From: Aldrovandia affinis
Lineage: Eukaryota; Chordata; Actinopteri; Notacanthiformes; Halosauridae
Length of the DNA: 64,000 nt
Direction: 5' to 3'
Assembly: GCA_029706075.1 (NCBI GenBank)
Contig: JAINUG010000226.1
Span: 1,404,501-1,468,500, forward strand
Shown: piece after piece, positions 34,000-47,547 of the stretch
Layout of the letters: every line of letters begins with the position of its first letter
Position numbering within the stretch: position 1 is the first letter of the stretch
Program-made: the position numbers and the translations under genes
Notes under the pieces: generated by a model
The model's input: the letters and a program-made list of their open reading frames with translations, nothing else
Databases searched by the model: none
What the model was told of the DNA's origin: nothing

Positions 34000-36900
34000 T
34001 CATGGATGTTTGATGAGATGTGTGGAATCTATGGATATATAACAGATGTAGCAAAGATAGCAAGGTCGGTCCTAGAGATTATCTGTTTTAAAGAGGATCC
34101 TCTTTGAAGCAATGTAGTCAGTAATGGTCATTGCTGTATCTATTTTATGCAAGACTGCCATTTTAAGGTCAAGAACCAACATTCCCTGGTCAGTATATAG
34201 AATATCTCTGTTTTAAAAAATATATATGTTTTGTCTCCCAAAAACACCAATTGTCTTCAGTCACTGCTGTCCCACCCAGACCCACACAACTTACCTGTGA
34301 GCTATTCTACAGTGACTATTCTACACCCTAAAGGCCACACAGTACTACAGGAAAGGCACATCTCTCACTAATGTCAACTGGTAGCCTGTGTGTGTCTGGC
34401 ATGGTGTTGGGACTAATATCTATAGGTGACCTGAGGAACCCTGGCTGAATTAGACCCACCCTACCCTACCATAGCCAAATGCTATTTTAGCCTGACGTAT
34501 TGACATATTTAGCCATGAATATATTTGTCTAAAATACTTGTTTAACTGCATGGAATAAAAAAGGCACATTCGTGACATAGACAAGATTTTTGACTGAGTG
34601 TGCCCCTACTTCCCCAAAATTATTCTTAATATAGACAGGCCACTACCTATTATTTTAGATCTTGTTGCTCATGTGATAAATGTAATGTATACTACCATAT
34701 TCATCAACTCACGGTGGATAAGAGCGCATACCAAATAAATAACAGGTGCATGCAGGTGCTTGTGACGAATTGTTTTAAATGCGTGACAACTGCTAGTTCG
34801 CAGGAGCAATCGAACGGAGAATGGTCAAACTGACATTATTTGGGGTGCTGTGTGGGCGATACGCCTGTACCAGGGCAACTTGAGCACCCCCTAGTGTCTA
34901 CGCACGGTAGTGTCTGAGCATCAGATTGAGTTAGGTGCCGTGCTTGACCTGCGTTGTGTGGAAGGAGCCCTGAGATTTGTCCACTCCGTTTTATATTTCT
35001 TCAATGATCATATTTTTTTTTTACATTTTATATTGCCAAATCATAACTTGAACACTAAATGTCAAATGTACATCTATGACTTTTAAACTGTTCCAAGACT
35101 CTGGAGAAGAATATGTGAAGATTGTCTGCAACTTTGAACAATTAAATTAAGGGAGTGTTAAATGCGGTTGCCATTTAGACGAATTTGTCCGTCGATATAA
35201 GCCACGTACTGACTCAATGTGTGAGTAATGAAAAATTAAGCCAATTTCATTGTCGGTTCTTTTAAAAACTCGTCTCCAGTAATAGAGTCCTTGACGGAAT
35301 TTGTATAATTATGTAGTGCTGAACACAAAAGATTGGTCTGACTCTGAGCACTATCATTATCATCGCTCGAAAACACTAAAACGCTTGACCAACGTGGAAT
35401 CAAATGCAAATGCTGCTTTCTCCAGCAGAGGGCGATATTGTTAAAGACTTTCAGCCAGAAAGACCAAAAGAGCGGTATATCTCCATGGGGTGGAAGTGAA
35501 TGTGTCACCAGTGTCTATGATTATTTTAATGATTATGTTATGCGAAATATTACTATTATACTATTTCACTCACTACTGATGCTGATATTTTTTGGTCGTT
35601 TGTCTTGTCATGTGCTGTAAATTGTCTTGAATGAGGATGTCATGATAGTAATAATCTCACCAGCCTGCTATTTTTCCCTCAGCCAAATGGACCTAACAGA
35701 ACAGATAGAATCATTAAACATGAGTTATACATAAATATGCAGGGGGAGTTTTCCCAATTAAAATGTAGGCTAAGCAAACACCTAAGGCAATTCTCTGAAA
35801 AATGTGAAATTATCTGTAAGTTTCTGGTTTAAAAAAACAAAAAAACATGTCAATATACATTTCAACATGAACCCAGGAAGTGTGTTTAGCTTTAGCTGAA
35901 CCATGCACACACTGATAAACGTGGCCGGGATCAATTAGATCCAGTTTTCTGTCAGGAAAGGTTCACTGGGAAAGAACATCAATAACATAGCACACTGATA
36001 AAACCATGTACTGACCCCTCCCTCATAAGGCAGATTTATGAATGATAAATTTTTGGTATAACCAATCTAAACCATCATTATTCTTATTTGACAAGAATAA
36101 TAACTTGAGGCCCCCTCTGTGGCCTTTCGGATCCAGTAAGTATTGGTTAGTAATTCAGGCTGGACCATCTCTGGCACTGACCAACATCCAGGGTTGCCAA
36201 GTTTGACTTTTTCTTCTTGTTTTGAAGCCACATTGACTGAATTGTCACATATTGCCTTGTGGAATTGAATGTCCAATTCTATTTTCTTTTTACAAACGTA
36301 GTGAACTTGTCCCTGAGCAGAAATGGCCATGTTTTCTTCCCTAGTTGTTTTATTGTAAGAAGCCACTTGATTGTTTGGCTCTCTTTTTTCTAGAATGAAT
36401 GTGGGAATTGGCTTTTGTATTAACTGTGCAATGACAGGGCCTTTGGCCTGGTTGGGAGGCAGATTATGTGCCTTGGATAGGGATTTTTGGAAATCAGTCT
36501 GGAATCCTGGCCAAACACTGTACTCTGAGGCGAGTCCGTTTGTCCCCAGTGTTGGGAGTTTAAACCTGTTTTGAGGACAGCACAGTCTCTGAGAGTCTCT
36601 GTGCCCGTCTGCCCTACACTTTAGTTTGGCTCAGCATTCCGGCGCGCATGATGGGAATTATCAATTAAGTTCTGTGGGTCCTCCAATGACACTTCTTAGG
36701 ACATTGTATGTGGTGGAGGTGGTTGGGGGTGCATTGTAGGGGCTATTGTATTGTAGCCTTTTCCTGAGAGTTCGCTCTCTAGTAAACGGAGAAAAGTGCT
36801 CATCCCCAATGTTCTGAATTGAATTGACATTATGGTTTTATTCTGCTGCATTTATCACGTGCTAATCTGGCTTGTGGCAGACTGATAAATACAGTCACAC

Positions 36901-37020
36901 AGTTTTCGAGACTTTCTAAGTCTTAGAAGAGCAGGAGAGATGCAGCTTTCATGCAACTGATGGTTTGAAGTGTAACATATGGTGTGCCAGTTCTGCTCAG
37001 TTCTAATACCACTCTCAAAC
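34000..37020. other. Intergenic stretch without recognised genes
   Basis: I find no exon with family homology here. A minus-strand ORF at 36067-36366 (99 codons) is unsupported by any domain I recognise. The CA/TG runs seen elsewhere are absent. Confidence 0.4.
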
Positions 37021-37026
37021 TCTACC

Positions 37027-37266
37027 TACATTTACATTTTAGCCATTTAGCCATGTAATGTAAATTAGACACTCATATCGAGAGCAATTTACACAATTTA
37101 TATTTCTTTACCTACAATCGATTTACAAAGCTGGATATGTTGTACTGAAGCAATTCAAGGTTAAGTACCTTGCTCAAAGGTACAGACACACTGCTCTACC
37201 TGGGAATCGAACTTGCAACCTGAGTTACAAGCCCAGCTCCCTGACCTTTGTACTACACTGCCACCC
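37027..37266 (-). repeat. tRNA-derived SINE (family C), reverse
   Basis: ACCTTGCTCAAAGGTACAGA and GGGAATCGAACTTGCAACCT, then TACTACACTGCC, match the 19192 copy. The tail end is diverged. Confidence 0.8.
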
Positions 37267-37392
37267 AGGTTCTGCATTCTATATCCTGTATTGTGTAAAA
37301 CAAAATAAATTCTGAAAATGTAGTATCTAACGTAATATATAGTGGAGAAGAGCGGGACACCAGGGCAGGAATAGGCATTCAATAGTCTGTGC

Positions 37393-37727
37393 ATTCATTC
37401 ATTATGTAACCCGCTTATTCCTGGCCAGGGTTGCGGGGGGGCTGGAGCCTATCCCAGCATGCATTGGGTGAGAGGCAGGAATACATCCTGGACAGGTCGC
37501 CGATCCATCGCAGGGCACATACACCATTTACTCACACACATACCTACAGGCAATTTAGACTCTCCAATTAGCCTAACGTGCATGTCTTTGGACTGTGGGA
37601 GGAAACCCACGCGAACACGGGGAGGACATACGTAAATCCCCACAGAAAGGCTCTGGCCGTGATTAGAATCCAGGACCTTCGTGCCGTGCAGTGACAGTGC
37701 TATCCACTGCACCACCGTGCCACCCTC
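37393..37727. repeat. Common dispersed fish repeat (possible LINE-derived, class uncertain)
   Basis: CTGGAGCCTATCCCAGCATG, CAATTTAGACTCTCCAATTA and TGCATGTCTTTGGACTGTGG are hallmark stretches of a repeat found across fish genomes. It ends in a short tRNA-like stretch, GTGCCGTGCAGTGACAGTGC. I recognise it from pattern only. Confidence 0.6.
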
Positions 37728-38444
37728 TTTGCATATTCAAATAGTATATTGTCAAATAGATTATTGATACATGGGTTATTTTCTGGATTTTGTTCACTGT
37801 TTGTCAGGGGTGTGCTAGAGGTGGAACCAAATGCAGCGGCGAAAGAGACCCAGAATACGGAAATACGTTTAAGGTAGCCTATTTATTATCCTTAACTTAG
37901 ACAGGAACCGAAAGCAAAAGTGTCTGTGACGACACGTAAATAACTAACAAACCAAACCAAACCAAAATAATAAACGAACTGGAGCAAACAATCCAAAACG
38001 TATTCCAAAACACGGAATTAACTAAACAGAGGAACTCTAATAACAAACAAAAACAAGAATCAACTTTACGCGCTCATGGAAACCGAAAGCGAGTTTGTCT
38101 AGACGAAACTAAACAATGTCCAAGCAATGAACGGAGAATGCCAGCTAATTAAATATCCTCCCGGTAAGTGATAACAGCTGTCCGTAATGACTTGGATTAT
38201 GGATTCTGGTGCATTCTTGGCGTGTCTTTTGCTTTTCCTGATTGGTGTTTTGGGGAAATTTCTGACTGCTGGTCGAATCGTTACACTGTTGTTTTGAATT
38301 CACCACATGCGTTTTGTCTCCCTGCAGATGACACACTGCAAATAGCAAGAACAACAATAATGATAATCATACATACACACACAAGTATGATCCCACACAA
38401 TACACATACACGTGCACACACTCCGTGCAGGGATGTACTGTGTA

Positions 38445-38445
<1 letters not shown>

Positions 38446-38483
<38 letters not shown>

Positions 38484-38492
38484 TGTGTGTGT
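38446..38492. repeat. (GT)n microsatellite
   Basis: About 23 GT units with one AT interruption. Confidence 0.95.
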
Positions 38493-39159
38493 ATGGAAAC
38501 ATCAATTATGCTATTATCACAATTATCTTGGGACAACGGATGAAATGTAGCAATTGTGCTAATTCCGGCACATTTACATTGATGTGTAAAGATGATATGT
38601 TGATTCATGTGTATTGTCCCAATTCAATAAAATAAAAATCTTATATATTTGGACTTTAAAAAAGCATTTAACAAGTCCTCTGTGTGTGTGTGTGTAAAAG
38701 TGTGTTACTTCAGATTAGGTACTGAAAATGTATTGAATACTGATTACGTGTTTTTTTGGAATAACATCCACGTATGGAAGCTTTTCTTGTACATGGCCGG
38801 TCTGGCAAGCAGCGTTGTTTCCTGTAGGACTTCACGTGGTTCCACTCTTGTCTGAACAAAGAAACTGTGGGGACAATAGGATCCGGTAACTGGTCACAAA
38901 AGCATCGTTAGTCCAGGCTGTGCATGGTTTGTCAAACTGGAGGGTGACTGGACGGAGAGGACTGGACTGGACTTCTATGTTACAAGGGTTGAAATATTCT
39001 CATGCCTGCACATCTTTGTTGTGGAAAGAGGGTACGAGTACTCTCTACGGACACAGGAAAATCTTAAAATAGATGTGCGCGTTGCTAAAATAAAATCGAA
39101 TTAATCTGATAATCTGATTTAGGGTATCTGGTGAAAACGAACATTTTTTACATTTAATT

Positions 39160-39382
39160 TAGTCAGTGTACAGTGAAACAGCGCCATCTAGTGGCTGGCC
39201 ATCGCCACAACGCGGACGTCGGTGAAAGCATGCGGTCTTTCCCTGCTGCGGCACTGCTGATGCTGTTGAGCTGTTAGCTCGGTGAGCTAGCGAGCTGCTA
39301 CTCTCTGTGTCTTCAAGGACGAGAACTAGTGACATCCCCTGCAAATTCACCAGACATGGTGCAACCAGAGGTTGTCTCAAAG
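39160..39382 (+). other. gpam: Possible gpam 5' non-coding exon
   Basis: The stretch ends in TCTCAAAG followed by a good donor, GTAAGG, at 39383. A short ATG frame (39356) runs to the donor. If spliced to the acceptor at 48925 it would form a 16-codon upstream ORF ending at 48948, ten bases before the gpam ATG. The 5' border is a guess and there is no transcript evidence. Confidence 0.3.
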
Positions 39383-40840
39383 GTAAGGGCCCTAACGCGT
39401 TTACGCGAAAACATTGTTCGTGGCTATTTATTTATCTAGCTGGCTACCTAATTGGTAATACGCTGGGATCATAAAAACGGCTCCGTCAGCTCATAGCTGT
39501 GTCTCGCTAGCTATACGGCAACGCTACTGGAAGACAGGGCCTCTCTCCGCGTGCTAAACACGCAGGCGCTGCCGGTATTTTAAATGATCATGCCAAGAGA
39601 GAAACTTAAGATAGACTTAGGGATAGCTCGATAGCTACACTTGGCAGTCTTGACATGACATTTGTCGACCAGAAGTTTAACTACACATGTATTTTAGATT
39701 GCTAATCATTCCGAGGTACACAGTTAATTGAAAGAATGTATCCAACGTAACGTTGAACGCTACCAGCATGATAGACCAGTCTGCCCAACTCGATAGCTAG
39801 CTTGTCGACTATCTAATATTACAGTGGAGCAAACGAAACCCGGGCAAGGTTGCTACACCAGCAAACTCGTAGCTGTTTAGACCGCAAAGGACACAACTTG
39901 GCGTTTGTACCGGGCATTCACTTGTCAATGTATCCTTTTTATTCCGGTTGTGTGTTAGCTAGTATTCTATCATTTTCCACCTTTTAAAAACAAATGCAAC
40001 TGCAGCCAGCTAGCTGCTAACTTACTTGTCAGTTGTCTAACGTTAAGTAACAACTGATCGCTCGTTGACTAAACGGTAGATGACTTGGAGAAAGGTTATA
40101 GCTATGTTAGCTACTTCAGCTGGCAAAAGCTTATTCTGCGAGCGAACTCTTGAATACAAATTCAATACCCCGTCCACTCGCTTCCATGGCCAGCCAGTTA
40201 GCTGATGGCTGCAACTAGTACCTGCCTACTGACTAATCACTGCCAATGTGGGTCCAGTTACGTACGGGTGGAAAACGCCAGTCTGCGGTTTGTTTTGCGA
40301 ACGTTAGTAGTAGCTAGTGTCAAGATGCGGTTGCTCTATTTAGCCAGACGGCTAGCCGGGTAGCTAGTCTAAAAAGCTCCATCTGTCAAGTCCAGCTTTA
40401 CATTGTCAGCTAAATTGGGACAGCTTGTGAGACAGCTTAACCTAGCTAACGTTGCGGGGAAAGCATCAGTGTTCTATCAACCAGACTGTGTCTGGCAGCA
40501 ATCCGGACGTGATTTCTTTCGCGGAAAATCCGAGAGGATAAACAGTAAGCAAACATTGGTATTGTAGCGTGTTGGTTAGCTATAATGCAGTAACTGAGCA
40601 TTTTAAAATCGTGCGATCGGAGTGGCTTTTCCGAGTCTGGGGTTTCTTTTCGTGATTTCGGAGTATTTGAATTTCAAAAGTAAAAACGAAGTATAGGCTG
40701 TTATGGCCATTGTTGTAGTTTAACCTTATGGTGTAACACCACTCAGCACTGCATCGGTATTGAAGTTTAGCTATCTATGTGACTGTAGGGCTGGGCTGGC
40801 TAGCTAAGATACAAAATCAACCCACATATTATTAGAGGTG
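39383..40840. other. GCTAGCTA-rich putative promoter-proximal intron
   Basis: AGCTAGC-type motifs recur and CpG is frequent compared with the neighbouring repeats. There is no ORF with a domain. It could be the first part of gpam intron 1 or an unmarked promoter. Confidence 0.3.
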
Positions 40841-40864
40841 TAGACAGGGCATGTTGCCTGCCTG

Positions 40865-41061
40865 GTGCCCAGGCTGGAGAACTGGAACATGCGGATATGC
40901 TCCTGGTCAGAGTGGGGGTGGATCCAGTGGTCATGGTCCATGTTGGATCCAACGACATAGGTATGGGTATATTTGAGGTTCTGCAGGACACATTTGTAGA
41001 ATTAGCAGCAAAGACCAGGACCTCCACAGTGGTCTTCTCAGGAATTCTGCAGGTACCACGT
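40865..41061 (+). mobile_element. Fragment of CR1-like LINE ORF1 (SGNH esterase domain)
   Basis: The frame reads VVMVHVGSNDIGMG and later ELAAKTRTSTVVFSGILQVP. GxND in a VVHVGTND context is the block III motif of SGNH hydrolases in CR1/L2-type LINE ORF1 proteins. No intact ORF surrounds it. Confidence 0.6.
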
Positions 41062-41331
41062 GTGTGTGTAAAGGGAAGCAAAATTTTATATGGAGATTTA
41101 CACCTAGGTGGCTTAACACATTTTTGATGACCTCGCCATTTTTGCCTTGCGATATTTAATGTAGACATGCAGCTACATAATTAAACCATATCGAGCTGTA
41201 TGCTCTTGTTTGTTGCACCCCCACCATCTCATTCCCCACCCCCCTCTTTAACTGGTGTAATAACCTGGCAGTATGTATTTACACCTGTGCGCTTATTCAA
41301 ATACACATCTATAGCATTTAATCACTCATAC

Positions 41332-42467
41332 TAGAGGGTGACATTAGGACAGGAGTCCCACAGGACCCACAGTACAGGAGTGAAGCCTTACAGGAGCGGG
41401 CAGGACAGGAATAATTTTTCATCAGGCGGCAGGAATGGGCAATAATTAAATTATATACAAGCAAGACAGGATAGAATTTTCATAACATTTAATTGTGTAA
41501 TTATTAGCCTATATTTTTAGACTTTGCTGAACTAGCTAGATAACGAACAGCGATGGCACTCTCAGCAGCTCTGAACCACTCCCATCTAAACGAATTGTGC
41601 ACGTGCACGAACCGCGAACGCGACACGATGAGCTACTTAAACAGCTAGCTACTTATTCGCACCATTCAGGGGCTTGCGCAGTGCACAGCACACTCAGTGG
41701 TTCAAGCTCATTCTAAGATGGATGTCCAAGAAGACGTCCTCTTGGTACTGGTTGCCGCGAAAAACCAACGAGTGACATACGAAATGTTGAAAGGGAAGAT
41801 TGGAATCCTCAAAAAATATGAATGTGTCTTTTTGGATGGAAAGCCTACCGACCGCTTTGTGTAAGTCCGGGTCAGAAGCCGGTACAAGTGGCCTAAACAG
41901 ACACAGCTGCTGCTCGTCATCATCGAGTTCATCAGCTAGCTCGCCTACTCAAACACAAGTAACAGATTGCGCAAAGAAAATTGTGCCTTTCTGAATCAAG
42001 TCAGAAATGGCAGATTGCGTAGTGCAGATGCGCTCAGTAGACCTGCGTCCGGTATTGTCGAGGGGGAAGGAGTCAAGTTGGTTGCCCAACATCTCATCAA
42101 GATCGGGGCGAGCTATGGAAAAATTGAAGCAACGGACCTTTTACCCACTTGCCAAACTGTCTCAAGGCACATCGTGGACATGACACAAAAACGAAGCTTT
42201 CCCATGAACTAAAAGAGGTATCTAACTTAACAAGTTAGGCTACATATTTGCTAACTAGGACTTTTTAAAAAATAAGTGTGGGTCCCATCTTATTCCAGTG
42301 CTTATTCTATTAGGTGCTGCCTGAAGGACTGAATCTTCACACTGGGGGGGAAATCACAGAACAGGACAAAGAAAAAAGGATTGGAATACAGGACAGGACA
42401 GAACGGGATTGGATTTTTTTTCACAGGACAGGACAAGAGTACGTTTTCAGTCCCGTATCACCCTCTA
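41332..42467 (+). mobile_element. hAT transposon remnant with degenerate TSD
   Basis: Termini TAGAGGGTGA and the reverse complement at 42458-42467. The flanking 8-mers ACTCATAC (41324-41331) and GTTCATAC (42468-42475) match at six of eight bases. Inside are two coding stretches of a hAT transposase. Repeated ACAGGACAGGA motifs lie near both ends. Confidence 0.75.
41718..42212 (+). pseudogene. Truncated hAT transposase N-terminal region
   Basis: From MDVQEDVLLVLVAAKNQRV at 41718, then a frame change into CAKKIVPFLNQVRNGRLRSA and EGVKLVAQHLIKIGASYGKI. The last block resembles the conserved Q.LI..GA.YG motif of Hermes-like hAT transposases. The catalytic domain is absent and the gene is broken. 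Confidence 0.65.
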
Positions 42468-44109
42468 GTTCATACCTATGCATCAAAAATAGTAAACCAT
42501 CACTTTCAATAATAAAAACATGTTGCACCTGACTGGGTGGGTCAAATCTATAATAAGAGCAGAAACTGATGGAACTCATTCCAGCAAGCGTCTCAGCCAT
42601 AGCTGACAGACCCAGTCCTCTAATGAATGCAGGCCCACTGTGAGGCGTGTTTAAATATTGATGCTACCTATCTGTGTGCATTCACCTGTGGGAATTTTTA
42701 AAAAATAAGATCTGCTAATTTGTTTCTTTTCATCGATAAACCCAGAACAAAGGGTAATTCTAAAACGTAAATGCGAACATCATTTTTGTTGACACACATT
42801 TGCGCATGAGTGAAGTATCAAACATGCAGTTTGTTTGCAGTGCCCTAGGGCGACCCAGTTTGTGGGCCTCTGCTATTGAACAGAACTGAAAATGTGAGAT
42901 TGCGTACCCTTCATTGGATTGAGTTGCCGTTTCACACACCTTTCAGGTCTTTAGAGAGCTACCCTAAGGTGGTAGGTTTTTTTTTGTCTCAATGTGAATT
43001 ACCTGCAGTGATTTCTGCATTTAGTCTAGTTTCTCAAAAGTTTTGCTGAATGGTAGTGCTGTGTGAAATTGTGCACATGATGGACTGTTGGGTCAGCACT
43101 GAGATGCACAGATTCTCGTGTCCGGGAGCAAAGTGATTGAAACACTCCATTCTCTTACACGTCATTACTGTATCGCAGTCCTTACGGAGGAGATTCATGT
43201 CTCACAGCCAGTAGTCATCTGTGAACTAATAGATACAACAGGACATATACATTTTCAGCATCACGGTGCTTGGCAAGTCATGATGTATCATTTTCAGACC
43301 TGAAAAAGCTGCTGATTTTCTGTCAAACTGGACCTCTAGTGGTCAATTAATGGAATACAACAATACATGAATTGCATTTGCTATTGTCTTTACGGGGGGG
43401 CAACATTTAGAACTCGCATTAGCCTAAGCCATCCCTGTGTTGGCTTTAGACTGTATTCGACTAGTCATTTCTCAACTCCCACAGATAGACCTGAAGAGGG
43501 TAATGTTTAGGTAACAAGCTTTATGATGTCAAAGTTCCAATCTGCCAAAGAGTTTGGCACCTTGACAAAGGCGGGGAAAAAAGTGAAACTTCTACCCATT
43601 ACAACATGTAAACTTTCATTGAAGCCCGCATTGGTAGGTGTTCTAAGTACGTATTAGCCTGTGCGATAATGAGTTGCAGTGAGTTTGTATTCTGGAAGCA
43701 GCCCACTGAATGAAAAGTAAAGGAAAAAAAAGCTTGGGAGTTTGCCAATTTCTCTTCATAACAAGATGCAAGCAAGATGCTGGGATTCTGTGCTTGGAAT
43801 AATTAAAACAGTTGGAGGCCTGCTTTCAACATTCAAACAGGATTATTACTCCTGAGCCATATTCATTTATCTTTCCATGCAGTTTTTCTCTCTTCTCTCT
43901 GGATACACAGGACTTCTGAAGAGCTTCTTCCCCCCCTCTTGCTCTCTCTATTTTTTTTTTTCCTCTCTTTCTCTCCATCTCTCACCCTCTGAAGTCACTT
44001 AGTAACCTTGGTTGTTGCTGAGTGTGGATAAAGCCAGCAAGCCATGCTGTGCATACCCATTTTTAGATCTCCAACTTTCAAACAAGATCATGACCCCCCA
44101 CATGCTGAA

Positions 44110-44200
44110 TAATGATGATGATGATATTATGATGACGATGATGATGTTGACAAAGAATATGATGATGATGATGATTATTATATTATTATTATTGTTGGCG
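44110..44200. repeat. (GAT)n trinucleotide stretch
   Basis: AATGATGATGATGATATTATG and ATGATGATGATGATTATTAT runs. Confidence 0.9.
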
Positions 44201-45858
44201 TTGTTGGTTTCCTAGTAATAGGCCTACATCATTTTGCAGATGTGCAGTTTCCAAAGTGAATGCATATGTGGCCCGCAAGCTTTTTGTGATGTGATCTGCT
44301 GATAAAAGAATCAAAAACCAAGATCTCTGTCAGAAGCTATTTGTGGCTATGACTAGCGAGAGATGATGTACACAAATGTATATACAAATCTATAAAGTTT
44401 TCCAAGTGCTTAACGTTCTTTACAACGTATATACATTTATATTGTTAGGGTTTTGCTTTTGTATAGGATTTCTGTAATGTCCTATTTGCATATGGGTTTC
44501 CAGGATGTCCCAGAATTCACAAGTCTGCGCCAGTTATGTGTCACTATCAACTATGAACTTATCTGGTCTAAAGCCTGTATTGTCACTTGTCTATGAGCTC
44601 CAAAGATGAAGACAGTAAATTCATAGGCAGATTGATAATGAATGCCATATTTTGGCCTTTCATATGTGTAATCAGCTAGCACACTAGCACACGCTGTAGT
44701 CTGGTGCTGATCTCACCCGTATTTGAAGGGCAGTGTAAATCTTGATATTTCAGATTTCAGCAGTGTTTGTAACCTGGGTTTTTTAGAAGTGAAACGTTTT
44801 TCTGCCTTTTTTGTTTGTGAATTTGTTTGGCTTTCATCTGTCATGAAAAGTGGCCAAATATGTAGTGGATGTTACTGTATGTCTGAAGGTCAGTCGAAGA
44901 TCATTGAAAATACTGGTGCATATTTTGTAAAATAAATGGTTTGTATGTCACTGTACAGAGCTACAAGGGTAAGCCAGTAGTAGGCTGTAGAAATGTCTTA
45001 TTCAGTGGAAAATCAGTTCAGAAACCAGTTCTTCAGTGGATTGAAGTGCTTTCTCAGATTGTTATTCACGAGACGCGTAGTCGCTCTCCCAGCCTGGTAC
45101 ATTCATTCATAAAGAGATTCCCATAGCACCTGACCTAGTTTTAAACTGATGCGACAGAAAGGGCTTTTTCTTTCTTCTACTCGATTAGATTAAAGATGAC
45201 CCGGAGCAAATGTAGCCATTGTTTAAGTCGTGTAAAAAATAGGCCACATTCACATTACAGTTAACTGCGAAAGAGTAACAGAAAATAAGGTTCATTCTGC
45301 AGTCTCAAGAAGCAACTCAACTAAAGTGATTGTTTAAAGGAAGTGAACCAGGAGGAGGGCCCTTGAAAGTCAACAAAGGTTTTGTGGTGAAAACGTGGGT
45401 AGAATGAACCTGGGGAAGAGTCCTGTTTGTGGCGCAGTTGTTTTAAGCACTGGCTCCACCCCCAACCCCGGGGTGTGAAGGTAATTATTTCTGGTGCGGG
45501 GCTAACCGGTGTGTTGTCCTGCATGTTTAACATAGTTGGCCACAGTGGAGCATGTGACCTCTCACCTTTCAGGAGAAGCTCAATAGCTGGAACATTAGGA
45601 CGTCAGAGCGAGGGATGAATCCTACACTGTCAGCAGCAGACTTTATATGTTTTTCCCCCTCGGATTCGTATTACTTCTACATCAAGGTCAGTGTTCGGGG
45701 CAGTTGCTCCTGTAGCAAGGCGAAGACCACAAGCCCGTTTACATTGTGTACACAAGGAAGGAGAGATGTATAGCGTCTCCTTCAGCAAGACACTTTTCTG
45801 GGTACAGGGCATTAGGAGGTGAATATATCCCTGCATCGTCAGGCCCCTCCTCCAGTTT

Positions 45859-45920
45859 TTGAAAGAGAGAGAGAGAGAGAGGAGGAAGAGAGGGAGGAAG
45901 AGAGAGAGAGAGAGAGAGAT
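45859..45920. repeat. (GA)n and GGAAGA repeat
   Basis: GAGAGAGAGA, GGAGGAAGAGAGGGAGGAAG and a second GAGAGA run. Confidence 0.9.
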
Positions 45921-46889
45921 GCACTTATGAAGGACGTCTGACTTCACGGTGTCACTTTCTTGTCTTCTCATTGGGTGGCGTGGGCCTTGACGGGGTGGGG
46001 GGGGGCGCATTTTACGTTGAAAGACCGAGCTGCAACATCTTAATTTCCCCGTGCGCCATGTTCCCGGCCGGTACGGCCCCCTGAATTTAGTTCACACCGC
46101 GATTGGGGGTCAGCCGGGCGTGACGGAGGGCAGCCAGGCGCTATAAATATTCCCCTGCTGACAGCAGACCCGTTAAGCGAACTGTTCACGGATTACGCCT
46201 CCGTCTTCTCGCTGACTGGTCTGTCGCTCCCCACCCCTCCCCTCCCCCCGTCTCTCCTCACACACCCCACTAAACCGCCGAGTCTGCTCCAAACAGCTGC
46301 TCCGGCATGGGGCGGGGGGACTGGGGGTGTGTTTGGAGGAGGGATCTGAAAGTGGTCCGATGCCACGCTCTGTTGGGTCGGGACTGTCGTAAGCGGCTGT
46401 GAGCAGGCGCGGGCCACAACCCGATACAGGAGGAGACGCACCACAGGCGGGGGCAGAAAGGTCAGGGAATTAACCGGCGGGGTAAGAGCGTAAGGAGGTA
46501 AAACGAGGTCACTTCCTTCAGTGCGCGAGTTACTGAGCAGACCTGAGCACAAATAGAGATCTAAACCCGTGTCATGTGACCCACCTCGTCTGATGTACTG
46601 TAGCCTATGAGGAGCCGGATTTATGTCATGTAGAAATTGCACCGTAATAATATGAATACTACTACTACTACTACTAATTATAAAAATGATGATCCACAAG
46701 AGTGGACTGTGTGTTTTGGACAGGGACGGTTGCTTTCTGTTCATCTAGATAATTACAATGATCTCTTTTCCCCTGTCTGGGGCGGACTGCGTTCACACAG
46801 CCTCACAGCCGAGCCTCCGTACGGAGCCCGAGGATGAACACAGAGGAACTGTTTCAACTTTATTAGAACCTGCTACTCTCCGGTTACAG

Positions 46890-46945
46890 GTCTTCAATTC
46901 AATTCAATTGAAAAAACTTGATTTATTCCCGAGGGGAAATTCCTG
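46890..46945. repeat. LINE 3'-end-like motif fragment
   Basis: TTGATTTATTCCCGAGGGGA and AATTC resemble the TTTATTGATCCCGAGGGGAAATTC-type ends of some fish LINEs; class not resolved. Confidence 0.35.
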
Positions 46946-47410
46946 AGGCAGGCATAGTACAAAGGGACGGTACAGACAGGACATATGAAGACAGTACATG
47001 ACAAACAGAAAGTGACTTAGTCTGTCAATAATAAATTAGGAGCTCTTTAAAGTGCTTCGTGCAAGGGAGTGGGCGGGCGGGTGGCAGGCAGGCAGGCCGA
47101 TGGGAAAGGGGCAAGGGGCTGAAGGTGTGGCGTTTTCGCGCCGATGTACACTCATATAGAGCCATATTATTATTTGAAATGTATATTTTTACTAACAGTG
47201 GGTCTTCTCCCCCGCACTACAATACAAGTACTACAGCACACTGCAGTTTTAAACACATTCATTCAACAGCACAATACCCCCCTTCAACCCCCTCCCCATT
47301 TACAATACAATGCTACAGCAACACGCTGCAATTCCGACACATTCAGCATTAAAATACCCCCCACCCCCACGACCCCTTAATACTAAGATCAGCGGGGCTG
47401 AAGCCGTGTA

Positions 47411-47547
47411 GGGCTTACTTAACCTGAATTGCTTCAGTAAAATATCCAGCTGTATAAATGGATTGTATGTAAAGAAATGTAAACTGTGTAAGTCGCTCTG
47501 GATAAAAGCGTCTGCTAAATGCCTAAAAATGTTGTGTAATGTAAAGT
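47411..47547 (+). repeat. SINE family C 3' half
   Basis: CTTACTTAACCTGAATTGCT then AAGTCGCTCTGGATAAAAGC and ATGTAATGTAA-type tail. The head is missing. Confidence 0.85.

Noticed and set aside
36067-36366. Minus-strand ORF of 99 codons
   Set aside because: No domain or homolog that I recognise, no codon or splice support; probably chance.
37800-38170. An AAACAAA-rich stretch resembling an LTR retrotransposon end
   Set aside because: I could not find paired LTRs, a primer-binding site or a target duplication, so it is left unclassified.
38168-38635. ORF of 155 codons
   Set aside because: It runs through a GT repeat and has no recognisable domain.
46193-46744. Minus-strand ORF of 183 codons
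   Set aside because: It is a low-complexity reading of a GC-rich stretch with no domain and no splice context.
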